Source: Arthrobacter sp. CJ23 (GTDB taxonomy: Bacteria > Actinomycetota > Actinomycetes > Actinomycetales > Micrococcaceae). From it: 64,000 nucleotides of DNA. The notes under the pieces were generated by a model, which was not told the origin of the DNA, did no database searches, and saw only the letters and a program-made list of their open reading frames with translations. A program made the position numbers and the translations under genes. Shown here in pieces: positions 1 to 7,013 of the stretch; position 1 is the stretch's first letter; each line of letters opens with the position of its first letter. The stretch lies in contig NZ_CP102950.1 of assembly GCF_024741795.1 (NCBI RefSeq), positions 2,108,001-2,172,000 of the forward strand, given 5' to 3'.

Positions 1-55
1 GGAGCACGGGGGTGGGCGTTCCGTCGATCCGGACGGTGGACAGGGAGAACGTCAC
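1..55 (-). CDS. N-terminal fragment of an unidentified protein (possible FAH family)
   Basis: Only 18 codons are inside the window, starting at a GTG whose last bases overlap the TGA of the upstream kinase gene (GTGA). The visible peptide begins MTFSLSTVRIDG. Short N-termini of this style occur in fumarylacetoacetate hydrolase family proteins, but this is too little to assign a family. The 4-bp overlap makes it the fifth visible gene of the minus-strand operon that begins at 4461. Confidence 0.4.
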   Translation of the reverse strand, partial: MTFSLSTVRIDGTPTPVL

Positions 56-1098
56 AGGGTCTGCTCCTTGATGTGCGTCGTGCCGGCGACGGCCGCACCG
101 GGCGTCAGCATCCACTCGTCGACGATCGAGTCGACGGTCGATCCGGGCCGGGACATCAGGGCCCGGGCAAGGTCGCGCACCTGGCCGCGTTGCGGGGGTG
201 CCAGGTACTCCACCGGGGAAGCGCCGTCGACGCGGGCCAGGGCGAGCAGCGGCAGCAGGGCCGCGACCCGGCCCATCAGGTCTGCCGCCGGCTCCCAGTC
301 AATGTGCCGGGCGTAGCCATCCAGCAGCATGCGGACAGAGCGGTGCAGCCGCGCGGTGTGGTCGGGCACGATGATCGCCTTGAGCAGCAGGTGGTTCAGG
401 CAGAACGCGACGTCGAACGCAGGGTCACCGAACCAGCCGCACTCCGCGTCGAGCAGTACCGGGCCATGCGGACCGAGAAGAATGTTCTTGGGGCTGACGT
501 CGCCGTGCACCACCGTCAGATGCGTGCCGGCGGTCACCGCGGCGAGCTCCTCGATCCGGTCGGCCAGATCGGGGTTGGCACGGGCGGTGACCCGGAAATA
601 GGGCTCGATGCGAAGGGCGCTGAAGTTGTCGTCGGTGGCGAACAGGTCCGCGGCCGAGGGGTCCTTGGCGCTCGCCGAGTGCAGCCGGCCGACCAGGTCG
701 CCGACGGCGTGCGCGGCGGCCGGGTCTACCTGCCCGGCAAGGAGCTGGTCCTTCCAGACCGGGAAGTCCTCGGGCGGGAGGAATTGCATGGCGAACAGTC
801 CGTCTTGCTCGTCGTGGGCGAGCACTTCGGGGACCTGCGTGGGAGCGACGGCGGCGGCAAACTGCAGCCACTCGTACTCCACCCGGTTGCGGGAGATGGG
901 CGCGTGCCATTCCTGCGTCACCTTCAGCCGGGCCAACGCCCCTTTCACGCAAAGTGTTCGCCCAGGCAGGGACACCTGCCACAGGTCCGAGCTCACGCCA
1001 CCGGTCAAGGGGGTAAGTATTGCCTGTTCCTCTGGCTGCATCAGCTCGTGGCGGCGCAGGAAATCCTGCACGCGGGTCCGGGGCTCGGCGCCGTTCAT
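52..1098 (-). CDS. APH/choline-kinase-fold phosphotransferase, small-molecule kinase
   Basis: A 348-residue kinase of the aminoglycoside phosphotransferase fold. Visible are the ATP-binding lysine K52 in CVKG, the catalytic Brenner motif HGDVSPKN (H198, D200, N205) and the metal-binding LLDAEC (D217). The N-terminal half (VKGALARLKV, then VEYEWLQ) recalls methylthioribose kinases more than true antibiotic kinases, so a metabolic substrate is likelier than resistance. The ATG start overlaps the enolase stop by 4 bp (ATGA), and its own stop overlaps the next start. Between an enolase homologue and a 2-hydroxyacid dehydrogenase, phosphorylation of a hydroxy acid such as glycerate would be logical, but that is inference. 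The family is clear; the substrate is unknown. Confidence 0.8.
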   Translation of the reverse strand: MNGAEPRTRVQDFLRRHELMQPEEQAILTPLTGGVSSDLWQVSLPGRTLCVKGALARLKVTQEWHAPISRNRVEYEWLQFAAAVAPTQVPEVLAHDEQDGLFAMQFLPPEDFPVWKDQLLAGQVDPAAAHAVGDLVGRLHSASAKDPSAADLFATDDNFSALRIEPYFRVTARANPDLADRIEELAAVTAGTHLTVVHGDVSPKNILLGPHGPVLLDAECGWFGDPAFDVAFCLNHLLLKAIIVPDHTARLHRSVRMLLDGYARHIDWEPAADLMGRVAALLPLLALARVDGASPVEYLAPPQRGQVRDLARALMSRPGSTVDSIVDEWMLTPGAAVAGTTHIKEQTL

Positions 1099-2399
1099 CG
1101 GCCACCGTCAGCGGACAAGGCCAATGTGGGCAGATTCCTGAAGCCGAGCGTCGAGTCCTCGGCTATCCGCACCAGCTGGTTGTACTTCGCGAGTCGCTCG
1201 GAGTTCCGCACGGATCCGATCTTAATCTGCCCGGCTGCGGTGCCGACAGCCAAGTCCGCGAGGAAGTCGTCCTCGGTCTCCCCGGATCGTGCAGACACTA
1301 CAGGGGCGTAACCCGCGGCGCGCGCCTCGGCGACCACATCGAGGGTGCCCGTCAGGGTGCCGTTCTGATTGACCTTGACCAGGACCCCGTTTGCGACTCC
1401 GCGGGAGATGCCGTCGGCGAGCCGTTGGCTATTTGTGGTGAAGAGGTCGTCGCCGATCAACCTGACCCGATGGCCGAGGCGTTTGGTCAGCGTCTGCCAG
1501 CCAGCCCAGTCATCCTCGTCGAGCGGGTCTTCGATGGAGACGATCGCGAAACGGTCGACCCAGGACGAAACCATGTCGATCATGTCCGCGGTGCTGAGAT
1601 GCCGTCCCTGCCGGCGCAGGTGGTAGTCGCCGGCGTTGCTGTCGTACAGGGAGGTCGCAGCCACGTCGATGGCGATGGCTATGTCAGTGCCGGGCTGCAG
1701 GCCGGCGGCTTCAATGGATTGGGTGATGAGTTCGAGGGCCTCCTCGCCGGTGCGGCAGCCCGGGCTCAGGCCGCCCTCGTCGGCCAGCAGGGTCGGCAGC
1801 CCCCGTTCGGCGCAGAGGCCAGCGGCAGCCGCGCGGACGCGGGAGGTGAGCTGGATCGCTTCGAGTGCGGAGGTGGCCGCGACCGGTACGGCCAGGAAAT
1901 CCTGGACGTCCATACCGCGGCCGGCGTGGAGGCCGCCGGAAAGGATGTTGACCATCGGCATCGGCAGCACCGGCTCGTCGACGCCGGCGAGTTGAGCGAT
2001 CCGTTGATACAGCGGCAGCCCGCTGGACATGGCGGAGGCGCGGCAGACCGCCAGCGAGGTGCCGAGCACGGCGTTGGCACCGAGCCGCGACAGGTTGGGG
2101 GTCCCGTCGAGCTCCCGCAGCCGCTCGTCGATAGCCCGCTGGTCGTCGACGTCGTAGCCGCGCAGCGCGGCGGCGATCTCGCCGTTCACGTTGTCGACTG
2201 CCGCGGTAACCCCGAGGCCGCCGAACACCGACTGGTCGCCGTCGCGCAGCTCGTGGGCTTCGTGGGTGCCGGTGGAAGCCCCGGAGGGTACTGAGGCGCG
2301 GGCAACGGCGCCGGTGTCGAGGATAATGTCGACCTCGACGGTCGGGCGGCCGCGGGAGTCGAAGATCTGTCGGCCATGGACGGTGTGGATTGTGCTCAA
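1095..2399 (-). CDS. Divergent enolase homologue in a catabolic operon
   Basis: The protein has 434 residues, normal enolase length, when started at the TTG that overlaps the upstream TGA (TTGA); no upstream ATG fits the domain. Conserved parts are the S39 loop SGASTG, H158, E208 in DEGG, metal ligands D245, E290 and D317, the general base K342 in KVNQ, R371-S372 and K393. Two active-site positions differ from glycolytic enolase: the glutamate of the usual QEF is aspartate (D167, VQDF), and the histidine of SHRSGETED is alanine (A370, SARSGETED). Both contact the substrate or leaving-group side in yeast enolase. This is therefore probably not the housekeeping enolase but a lyase or dehydratase specialised for this pathway, fed by the adjacent kinase. 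Confidence 0.85.
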   Translation of the reverse strand: MSTIHTVHGRQIFDSRGRPTVEVDIILDTGAVARASVPSGASTGTHEAHELRDGDQSVFGGLGVTAAVDNVNGEIAAALRGYDVDDQRAIDERLRELDGTPNLSRLGANAVLGTSLAVCRASAMSSGLPLYQRIAQLAGVDEPVLPMPMVNILSGGLHAGRGMDVQDFLAVPVAATSALEAIQLTSRVRAAAAGLCAERGLPTLLADEGGLSPGCRTGEEALELITQSIEAAGLQPGTDIAIAIDVAATSLYDSNAGDYHLRRQGRHLSTADMIDMVSSWVDRFAIVSIEDPLDEDDWAGWQTLTKRLGHRVRLIGDDLFTTNSQRLADGISRGVANGVLVKVNQNGTLTGTLDVVAEARAAGYAPVVSARSGETEDDFLADLAVGTAAGQIKIGSVRNSERLAKYNQLVRIAEDSTLGFRNLPTLALSADGGR

Positions 2400-3382
2400 G
2401 ATGACACTCCAGTGGAGAGGGCGGACGGGGTGTTGCAGGGGTAGTGGGCCGGTTCGCCGTGGAGGACGCGCACGACCTCCTCGGCGGCGCTGCGGCGCAG
2501 GTCGATGATCGACGCGTCGGAGGCGAAGGCGATGTGGGGGGTGACGATCACCCCGGGGTGGGTCAGCAGCTCTGCGGGAACCGTTGGCTCTTCCTCCAGG
2601 ACGTCCAATCCTGCTCCGCCGAGATGCCCAGCCTCCAGGGAAGCGAGCAAGGCGGTGGTGTCGATCAGTCCGCCGCGGCTGACGTTGATCAGGAAGGCGT
2701 CCTGCGGCAGAAGCGCCAGCTCCCGTTCGCCGATCAGGTGATGGGTCTGCGGGACCAAGGGTGCGTGCAGGACGACAACATCGCTGGTGGCGAGGAGGTG
2801 GTCCAGGGACAGCACCTCGAGGCCTGTGTCGGCAGGAGCGTGCGGATCGCTGATCACAACGCGGGCTCCGAGCGCCCGCAGCTTGGCGGCAGTGGCTTTG
2901 CCGATCCGGCCGTACCCAATAACGCCGCAAGTCAGGTTCGAGAGGCGCCGAAGCCGAGCCCCGGCAGGGTTCCATCTACCGGCGCGGACGTCTCGGTCGG
3001 CGGTGACCAGGCCGCGGGTCCAGGCCAGCGCCAACCCGACGGCGTGATCGGAGACTTCCGCGACGCAGTAGTCCGGTACGTTCGTGACCTGCACTCCATG
3101 ATCGGTGGCTGCGGAAACGGCGATGTTGTCCAGGCCCACCCCCATCCGGGCGACGACATGCAGCGGGGCCGAGGATGCGATCGCTGCGGCGGACACAGTT
3201 GCCCAGCAGGTGAGGATGGCCGCCGGCTGGTGTTCGGCGACCAGGGCGTCGATGGTCTCGACCGGCGCCGGGTCGGCAGGGCCGGCGACGACACTGAAGC
3301 CGGCGTCTTCGAGGATGCCTCGTTCGATGCTGTCGTCGGGCCAGGCCCGATCAGTCAGCAGGACGGTCTGCTGCGGGGTCAT
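2396..3382 (-). CDS. D-2-hydroxyacid dehydrogenase, CtBP-like
   Basis: A 328-residue NAD-dependent 2-hydroxyacid dehydrogenase. The Rossmann motif GYGRIG lies at 156-161, and the catalytic triad is visible as R236 (VSRGG), a glutamate near 265 (VLEEEP) and H283 (TPHIAF). The stretch ARMGVGLDNI followed by NVPDYCVAEVSDHA is typical of the C-terminal-binding-protein branch of this family. The ATG overlaps the stop of the upstream FAH-family gene (ATGA), and its own stop overlaps the enolase start. Expected reaction: reversible 2-oxo acid to D-2-hydroxy acid. Beside a kinase and an enolase homologue, hydroxypyruvate reduction to D-glycerate is an attractive but unproven role. Confidence 0.85.
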   Translation of the reverse strand: MTPQQTVLLTDRAWPDDSIERGILEDAGFSVVAGPADPAPVETIDALVAEHQPAAILTCWATVSAAAIASSAPLHVVARMGVGLDNIAVSAATDHGVQVTNVPDYCVAEVSDHAVGLALAWTRGLVTADRDVRAGRWNPAGARLRRLSNLTCGVIGYGRIGKATAAKLRALGARVVISDPHAPADTGLEVLSLDHLLATSDVVVLHAPLVPQTHHLIGERELALLPQDAFLINVSRGGLIDTTALLASLEAGHLGGAGLDVLEEEPTVPAELLTHPGVIVTPHIAFASDASIIDLRRSAAEEVVRVLHGEPAHYPCNTPSALSTGVSS

Positions 3383-4461
3383 AGCGCGTTCTCCTTAGTC
3401 GTGGTCAAGCCTTGTGCGGCCCGAATCGGGTGGAAATTGATCGGATAAGAGGTGGGGCTCACGCAGCGGGTGATCTGTTCTCCCAGCCCGGACACCGATG
3501 CTCTGACGGTGTCTCCCGGGCGAAGGAAGCGGCCGTGATGGAGGCCGAAGCCGGCTGGAGACCCGGTGCAGAGCAGATCGCCGGGGCGAAGCCGGGTGTG
3601 CCGGGACAGGCACGAAAGCTGTTCGGGAATGCTGAACAGCATGTCGTCGGCAGTGTCGTCTTGCATGAGAGTGCCGTTGAGGGACAGCTGCAGCCGGAGC
3701 GCCGAAGGGTCGGGGACCTGCCACACGGGCACGAACCACGGTCCGAGCGGGAGCGATCCGTGCATCCCTTTGCATTGCAACCAGTCGCTGCCCAGCACGG
3801 GGAGGTCGGGCCGGACGACGCGGGAGCGGATCGTCAGGTCATTGACCACGCAGTAACCGGCAATGACCCCGTGCGCATCTGACGGCGTCAGTTTCGAGCC
3901 GGACGCTCCGATGACGGCACCGATCTCGACCTCCCAGTCCAGGGTGTCCACGTCCGGATCCAGAACGAGCTCACCCTCCGGGGTACCGACCCGGTCAATG
4001 CTGGTCAGGCAGACGTAGGGGGCGCCATCCCGGCGTCGCTGCTTCAGCGCCTGCACGGTGGCTGCGCGCAGACGATCGGCGTCGGCTGCGTCACCGCCGT
4101 CGACAGCGGCCTCGATGACCTGCCGCCTGTAGTTGCCGATGGTACAGAACAGCTGTCCGGGCCGGAGCGGAGCCTCCAGCCTGAGCGAGGCGACTGGAAT
4201 GCCAGTCTCAGCGATCGCCAGCGCGGTCTGGGGCAGATCGGTCAACCGTCGAAGCCCGGCGCGATGGGTGGCCCATTGCCGGACCAGATCGGTGACCGAG
4301 GTGAACCTTGCGCACGGCCACTGCTCCGCCCACCTCCCCAGCGGGAGCGCCCGGTCCCGGTGAACCAGCCAGACCGCCGCTGTTTCCTCCGGCAAGCCTG
4401 CCTGGGCCAGCACGACGCCGGTAGGGGCAAAGTGTGGATGTTGGTCGTCATCTTCGATCAT
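3379..4461 (-). CDS. Fumarylacetoacetate hydrolase (FAH) family protein
   Basis: A 360-residue protein with the FAH catalytic domain in the C-terminal two thirds. The metal-binding pattern DWEVEIG (E177, E179) is followed by GYCVVND (D208), then KGMHGSLPLGPW and a late CTGSPAGFG. Such enzymes hydrolyse, decarboxylate or isomerise acylpyruvate-type ring-cleavage products. It is the first gene of a five-gene coupled operon. A LacI-type operator sits 1-15 bp upstream of the ATG, and a -10-like TATGCT about 12 bp upstream leaves almost no room for a leader. The mRNA may therefore be leaderless, or translation may start at a later in-frame codon. The operator match joins it to the ring-cleavage dioxygenase operon. 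Confidence 0.85.
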   Translation of the reverse strand: MIEDDDQHPHFAPTGVVLAQAGLPEETAAVWLVHRDRALPLGRWAEQWPCARFTSVTDLVRQWATHRAGLRRLTDLPQTALAIAETGIPVASLRLEAPLRPGQLFCTIGNYRRQVIEAAVDGGDAADADRLRAATVQALKQRRRDGAPYVCLTSIDRVGTPEGELVLDPDVDTLDWEVEIGAVIGASGSKLTPSDAHGVIAGYCVVNDLTIRSRVVRPDLPVLGSDWLQCKGMHGSLPLGPWFVPVWQVPDPSALRLQLSLNGTLMQDDTADDMLFSIPEQLSCLSRHTRLRPGDLLCTGSPAGFGLHHGRFLRPGDTVRASVSGLGEQITRCVSPTSYPINFHPIRAAQGLTTTKENAL

Positions 4462-4462
4462 G

Positions 4463-4476
4463 TGCTAACGATAGCA
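4463..4476. promoter_or_regulatory. LacI-family operator O1
   Basis: TGCTAACGATAGCA, a near-palindrome with central CG as is usual for LacI-family sites. It lies immediately upstream of the minus-strand FAH-family ATG at 4461 and overlaps a -10-like TATGCT read on that strand. The same sequence with its immediate flanks recurs in front of the repressor gene (9306-9319). Confidence 0.85.
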
Positions 4477-4580
4477 TAGCGGCGGACGAGACGTCACCCC
4501 CTGACGACATAGATCCATCATGCTGCGACTGCGCGCGATCTCTGATGAGGAGCCCCGAATTGCCGCCGACTCATGAATCA

Positions 4581-4622
4581 TTGACAGAGTGGGCCAGCCG
4601 CGAGATAGTGCTAACGATCGCA
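4581..4622 (+). promoter_or_regulatory. Cupin-gene promoter with LacI-family operator O2
   Basis: A consensus -35 TTGACA (4581-4586), a 17-bp spacer and -10 GATAGT (4604-4609). The operator variant TGCTAACGATCGCA occupies 4609-4622, over the expected transcription start. It differs from the other four copies at one base, so it may be a weaker site. Repression by direct blocking of initiation is expected. Confidence 0.8.
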
Positions 4623-4644
4623 TGCCCCAATGAGAGGAACTGAA

Positions 4645-5175
4645 GTGACAGTGCGCAGAGTGGTCACCGGTACGGACGGGGCAGGAAAGTCGGTGTTCGT
4701 GTCGGACGGGACGGTGCCCAACAGCCACGATTTCGAGACAATGCCTGGACAGGCCCAGATCCGGGTTTGGTTTACCCCCGGGGTGCCCTCCACCGCGCCA
4801 CCTGAAGCCGAGCCCACCGATAATCACGGGCCGGTGGTCCCAGGCCCTGGCGGTGCAAGCTTCGTGATCGTGCGTTACGCCCCTGAATCGGTGGTGCTGA
4901 GCCCGGATTTCGATCCAACCGCAGCGGGTGAGGAACTGGCGAGCTACGCACCGGACCTGGCTACGGTGTTTGAGCCGGACGGAAAGCACCGCACCCGGAG
5001 CGTCGACTACGGGGTGGTGCTGGAAGGGGAGGTTTGGCTCGAGTTGGACGACGGCGCGCAGGTGCGCCTGACGCCTGGCGACACCGTCGTGCAGCTCGCC
5101 GCACGGCATGCCTGGCGGAATAAAGCGCAGGCGCCGGCGACGGTGGCGTTTGTGCTCACCGGCGTCAGCGCCTAA
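4645..5175 (+). CDS. Cupin-fold protein
   Basis: A GTG start at 4645 is chosen because GAGAGGAA (4632-4639) lies 5 nt upstream; an in-frame ATG at 4630 lacks a ribosome site and would fall inside it. The product has 176 residues. The C-terminal half is a cupin barrel: DYGVVLEGEVWLELDDG followed by VRLTPGDTVVQLAARHAW. The first cupin motif lacks the usual His-X-His, so metal binding is doubtful. The N-terminal part is unassigned. It is a single-gene unit with its own operator in the LacI regulon and converges on the MDR dehydrogenase across a strong terminator. It could be an accessory isomerase or a ligand-binding protein; the function is not known. Confidence 0.75.
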   Translation: MTVRRVVTGTDGAGKSVFVSDGTVPNSHDFETMPGQAQIRVWFTPGVPSTAPPEAEPTDNHGPVVPGPGGASFVIVRYAPESVVLSPDFDPTAAGEELASYAPDLATVFEPDGKHRTRSVDYGVVLEGEVWLELDDGAQVRLTPGDTVVQLAARHAWRNKAQAPATVAFVLTGVSA

Positions 5176-5202
5176 GTGCTATAGGGGGCCAGTGCAGAGG
5201 TA

Positions 5203-5224
5203 GGGGGGCGCACGCGCGCCCCCC
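5203..5224. terminator. GC-rich hairpin after the cupin gene
   Basis: GGGGGGCGC (5203-5211) pairs with GCGCCCCCC (5216-5224) around a 4-nt loop. It lies 27 bp past the cupin stop and just before a second, longer hairpin. There is no T tract. Confidence 0.5.
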
Positions 5225-5232
5225 CCTACACG

Positions 5233-5267
5233 GCGGCCGGTGGTCCATGAAGTGGACCACCGGCCGC
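5233..5267. terminator. Bidirectional terminator hairpin
   Basis: A perfect 15-bp stem (5233-5247 with 5253-5267) and a TGAAG loop sit between the converging cupin and MDR genes. No U tract follows, which is common in high-GC actinobacteria. Confidence 0.75.
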
Positions 5268-5274
5268 TGTGTCG

Positions 5275-6384
5275 TCAGGGAATGACGACGTAGTTGCTGA
5301 AGCCCCCGCGCGGGTCTTTCAGCCGTCCGGAGATGGCGGTGTTGACGTCCGACAATGGGAACGCTTCGGTCTCCAGGTACGTGAGGTCGAGGGTGCCGGT
5401 CTCGATCATATCGGCCATCTCCTGCCCCTGGGCCGCAGTGAACCAGTTCGAGCCGATGATCTGGACCTGCTCGTCCATCAGCCACTTCATGTCCACCGGG
5501 ACCTCGTCCGCAACCCCGCCGACGTTGACCACGCGTCCGCCGCGCCGGACCCCCCGCATGGAGTCGACCATGGTGGCGGCGTCCGCCCTGGCCCCGAGGG
5601 CGCTGATCACGAAGTGGGCGCCGTCGCCACGCGTCCGGGCCTTGGCCCACTCCCCGGACGACTGCTCGCCGAGGTTCATTACCTCGATCCTGCCCGGTGC
5701 CAGTGCCTTCACCCGCTGGAGTAGCTCCTCGTTGCGGCCCGTGCCCAGGATCTTGGCCACTCCCATGCTCAAGCAGAGCACAGTCGCGGCCACACCCAGC
5801 GTCCCGGTGATGCCGTCTATCAGGCCCACGGTGCCCGGTCCGGCGCCAGCCAGTCGGAGCGCTCCGTAGGCGGTGCCGATGTAGCCGAAACGTGCGGCCA
5901 GCTCGAACGGAAGGTTGTCGGGGATCTTGACCAGAGCCTGCTGTGGCGCGGTCATGAACTCACTGAACCCGCCATAAGGGTAGAGGTCGAAGATCCGCTG
6001 GCCGTCGCGTGAGGTGCTGAAATACCCGTTGAGGGTGTAGTAGCGGCAGCGGCTGGGGGTGCCCCCGGAACAGGCGTAGCAGCTGCCGCAGGATCGCAGC
6101 GGGCTCACGTACACCCGGTCGCCGGGCTTGACGTTGATGACCGACTCTCCGACCTCCTCCACTACCCCGGTGGGATCAAGCCCGAAGATGGCCGGGAAGG
6201 CAGGGATGGGCTGGTGGGGGAACCAGGTGGGCCAATTGTTGATCACGTTTGCCATGTTCGGCACGATGCCGACGGCCTTTACCCTGACCAGAACGTCGGT
6301 GGGCCGGGGTTTGGGTACTTCGATGGTGTCGATCGACATGGGTTCGCCGATCTTATGCAGTCGGGCTGCGCGCATCGTCGCCAT
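5275..6384 (-). CDS. MDR-superfamily dehydrogenase/reductase without catalytic zinc ligands
   Basis: A 369-residue medium-chain dehydrogenase. The structural zinc lobe is intact (C99, C102, C105, C113), but the catalytic site is not: the usual GICGTD is GIVPNM (Cys to Val at 41) and the GHE motif is GLD near 68-70. The nucleotide-binding region is around 185-215 (IDGITGTLGVAATV). The enzyme probably works without a catalytic zinc, for example as an enoyl or quinone reductase, rather than as a classical alcohol dehydrogenase. Start ATG at 6384 follows AGAAGGAG. It is the last gene of the dioxygenase/CMD/MDR operon under operator O3, and it ends at a strong hairpin. Confidence 0.8.
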   Translation of the reverse strand: MATMRAARLHKIGEPMSIDTIEVPKPRPTDVLVRVKAVGIVPNMANVINNWPTWFPHQPIPAFPAIFGLDPTGVVEEVGESVINVKPGDRVYVSPLRSCGSCYACSGGTPSRCRYYTLNGYFSTSRDGQRIFDLYPYGGFSEFMTAPQQALVKIPDNLPFELAARFGYIGTAYGALRLAGAGPGTVGLIDGITGTLGVAATVLCLSMGVAKILGTGRNEELLQRVKALAPGRIEVMNLGEQSSGEWAKARTRGDGAHFVISALGARADAATMVDSMRGVRRGGRVVNVGGVADEVPVDMKWLMDEQVQIIGSNWFTAAQGQEMADMIETGTLDLTYLETEAFPLSDVNTAISGRLKDPRGGFSNYVVIP

Positions 6385-6444
6385 TGACGGGCTCCTTCTA
6401 GGGAAGAAAAGGGTTGTTGTGAGGGAGTGGGCCTGCCGGAAAAG

Positions 6445-6987
6445 TTACTTGCGGTAGCCGTCCTCGAGCTCAATGTCGAGCAGACCCATGATTCGTACGC
6501 CGGAGTTGTACCAGGCGATGGTCAGCGTGAGCTCCACCATCTGCTGGTCGTCGAGGTGTTTGGCCGCGTCCGCCCAGGTGGCATCGGACACGTGCACCTT
6601 GGTGGTCGATTCGCGTGCCAGGGCTATCACGGCACGTTCGGCCTCGTTGAACGACTCCGGGCTCGCGCCGTCCGCCACAGCGGCCAGCTGCTCGTCTGTG
6701 AGACCGGCCTTGCGTCCGTGCGACTGGTGGTGGGCGATCTCGTACTCCGAGCCGCTGGCGTGGCCGACCGACAGGATCGCCAGCTCGCGCAGCTTCGGGC
6801 TCAGCAGTGAGCCGTCACGCATGGCGTTGGCGTAGGACAAGAACGCGTCGAGCAGAACGGGGGCGTTGGCCAGCGAGCGGAAGATGTTGGCGGTCGGCAG
6901 TTTGCGCTCGGCCTCGAGGCGATCCCACAGCGGCTGCTGGTGGACCGAAGCTGCGTCGTCGCGGGACAGGGAGGGAACTCGGGACAT
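6445..6987 (-). CDS. Carboxymuconolactone decarboxylase-fold protein
   Basis: A 180-residue protein of the CMD/AhpD fold: RELAILSVGHASGSEYEIAHH then HGRKAGLTDEQL, and a C-terminal helix QMVELTLTIAWYN. The AhpD CxxC pair is absent, so it is not a peroxidase of that type. It keeps the E, H, H and H pattern of the non-redox branch. Start ATG 6987 has GGAG upstream; a longer frame running to 7122 overlaps the dioxygenase gene and is unlikely. It lies 26 bp after the dioxygenase gene and 60 bp before the MDR gene. The catalytic role in this pathway is unknown. Confidence 0.8.
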   Translation of the reverse strand: MSRVPSLSRDDAASVHQQPLWDRLEAERKLPTANIFRSLANAPVLLDAFLSYANAMRDGSLLSPKLRELAILSVGHASGSEYEIAHHQSHGRKAGLTDEQLAAVADGASPESFNEAERAVIALARESTTKVHVSDATWADAAKHLDDQQMVELTLTIAWYNSGVRIMGLLDIELEDGYRK

Positions 6988-7013
6988 GATTTGATACTCC
7001 AGTCGGGTTGGGG

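Noticed and set aside
52..1098. Aminoglycoside resistance gene
   Set aside because: The fold is shared, but the operon context and the methylthioribose-kinase-like N-terminal half point to a metabolic kinase.
73..1311. 412-codon plus-strand open frame, and similar long frames opposite enolase, dehydrogenases, GDH and glycosidase genes
   Set aside because: These are antisense frames caused by high GC at third positions. Their translations are rich in Arg, Gly and His and have no domains, while the opposite strand encodes clear enzymes.
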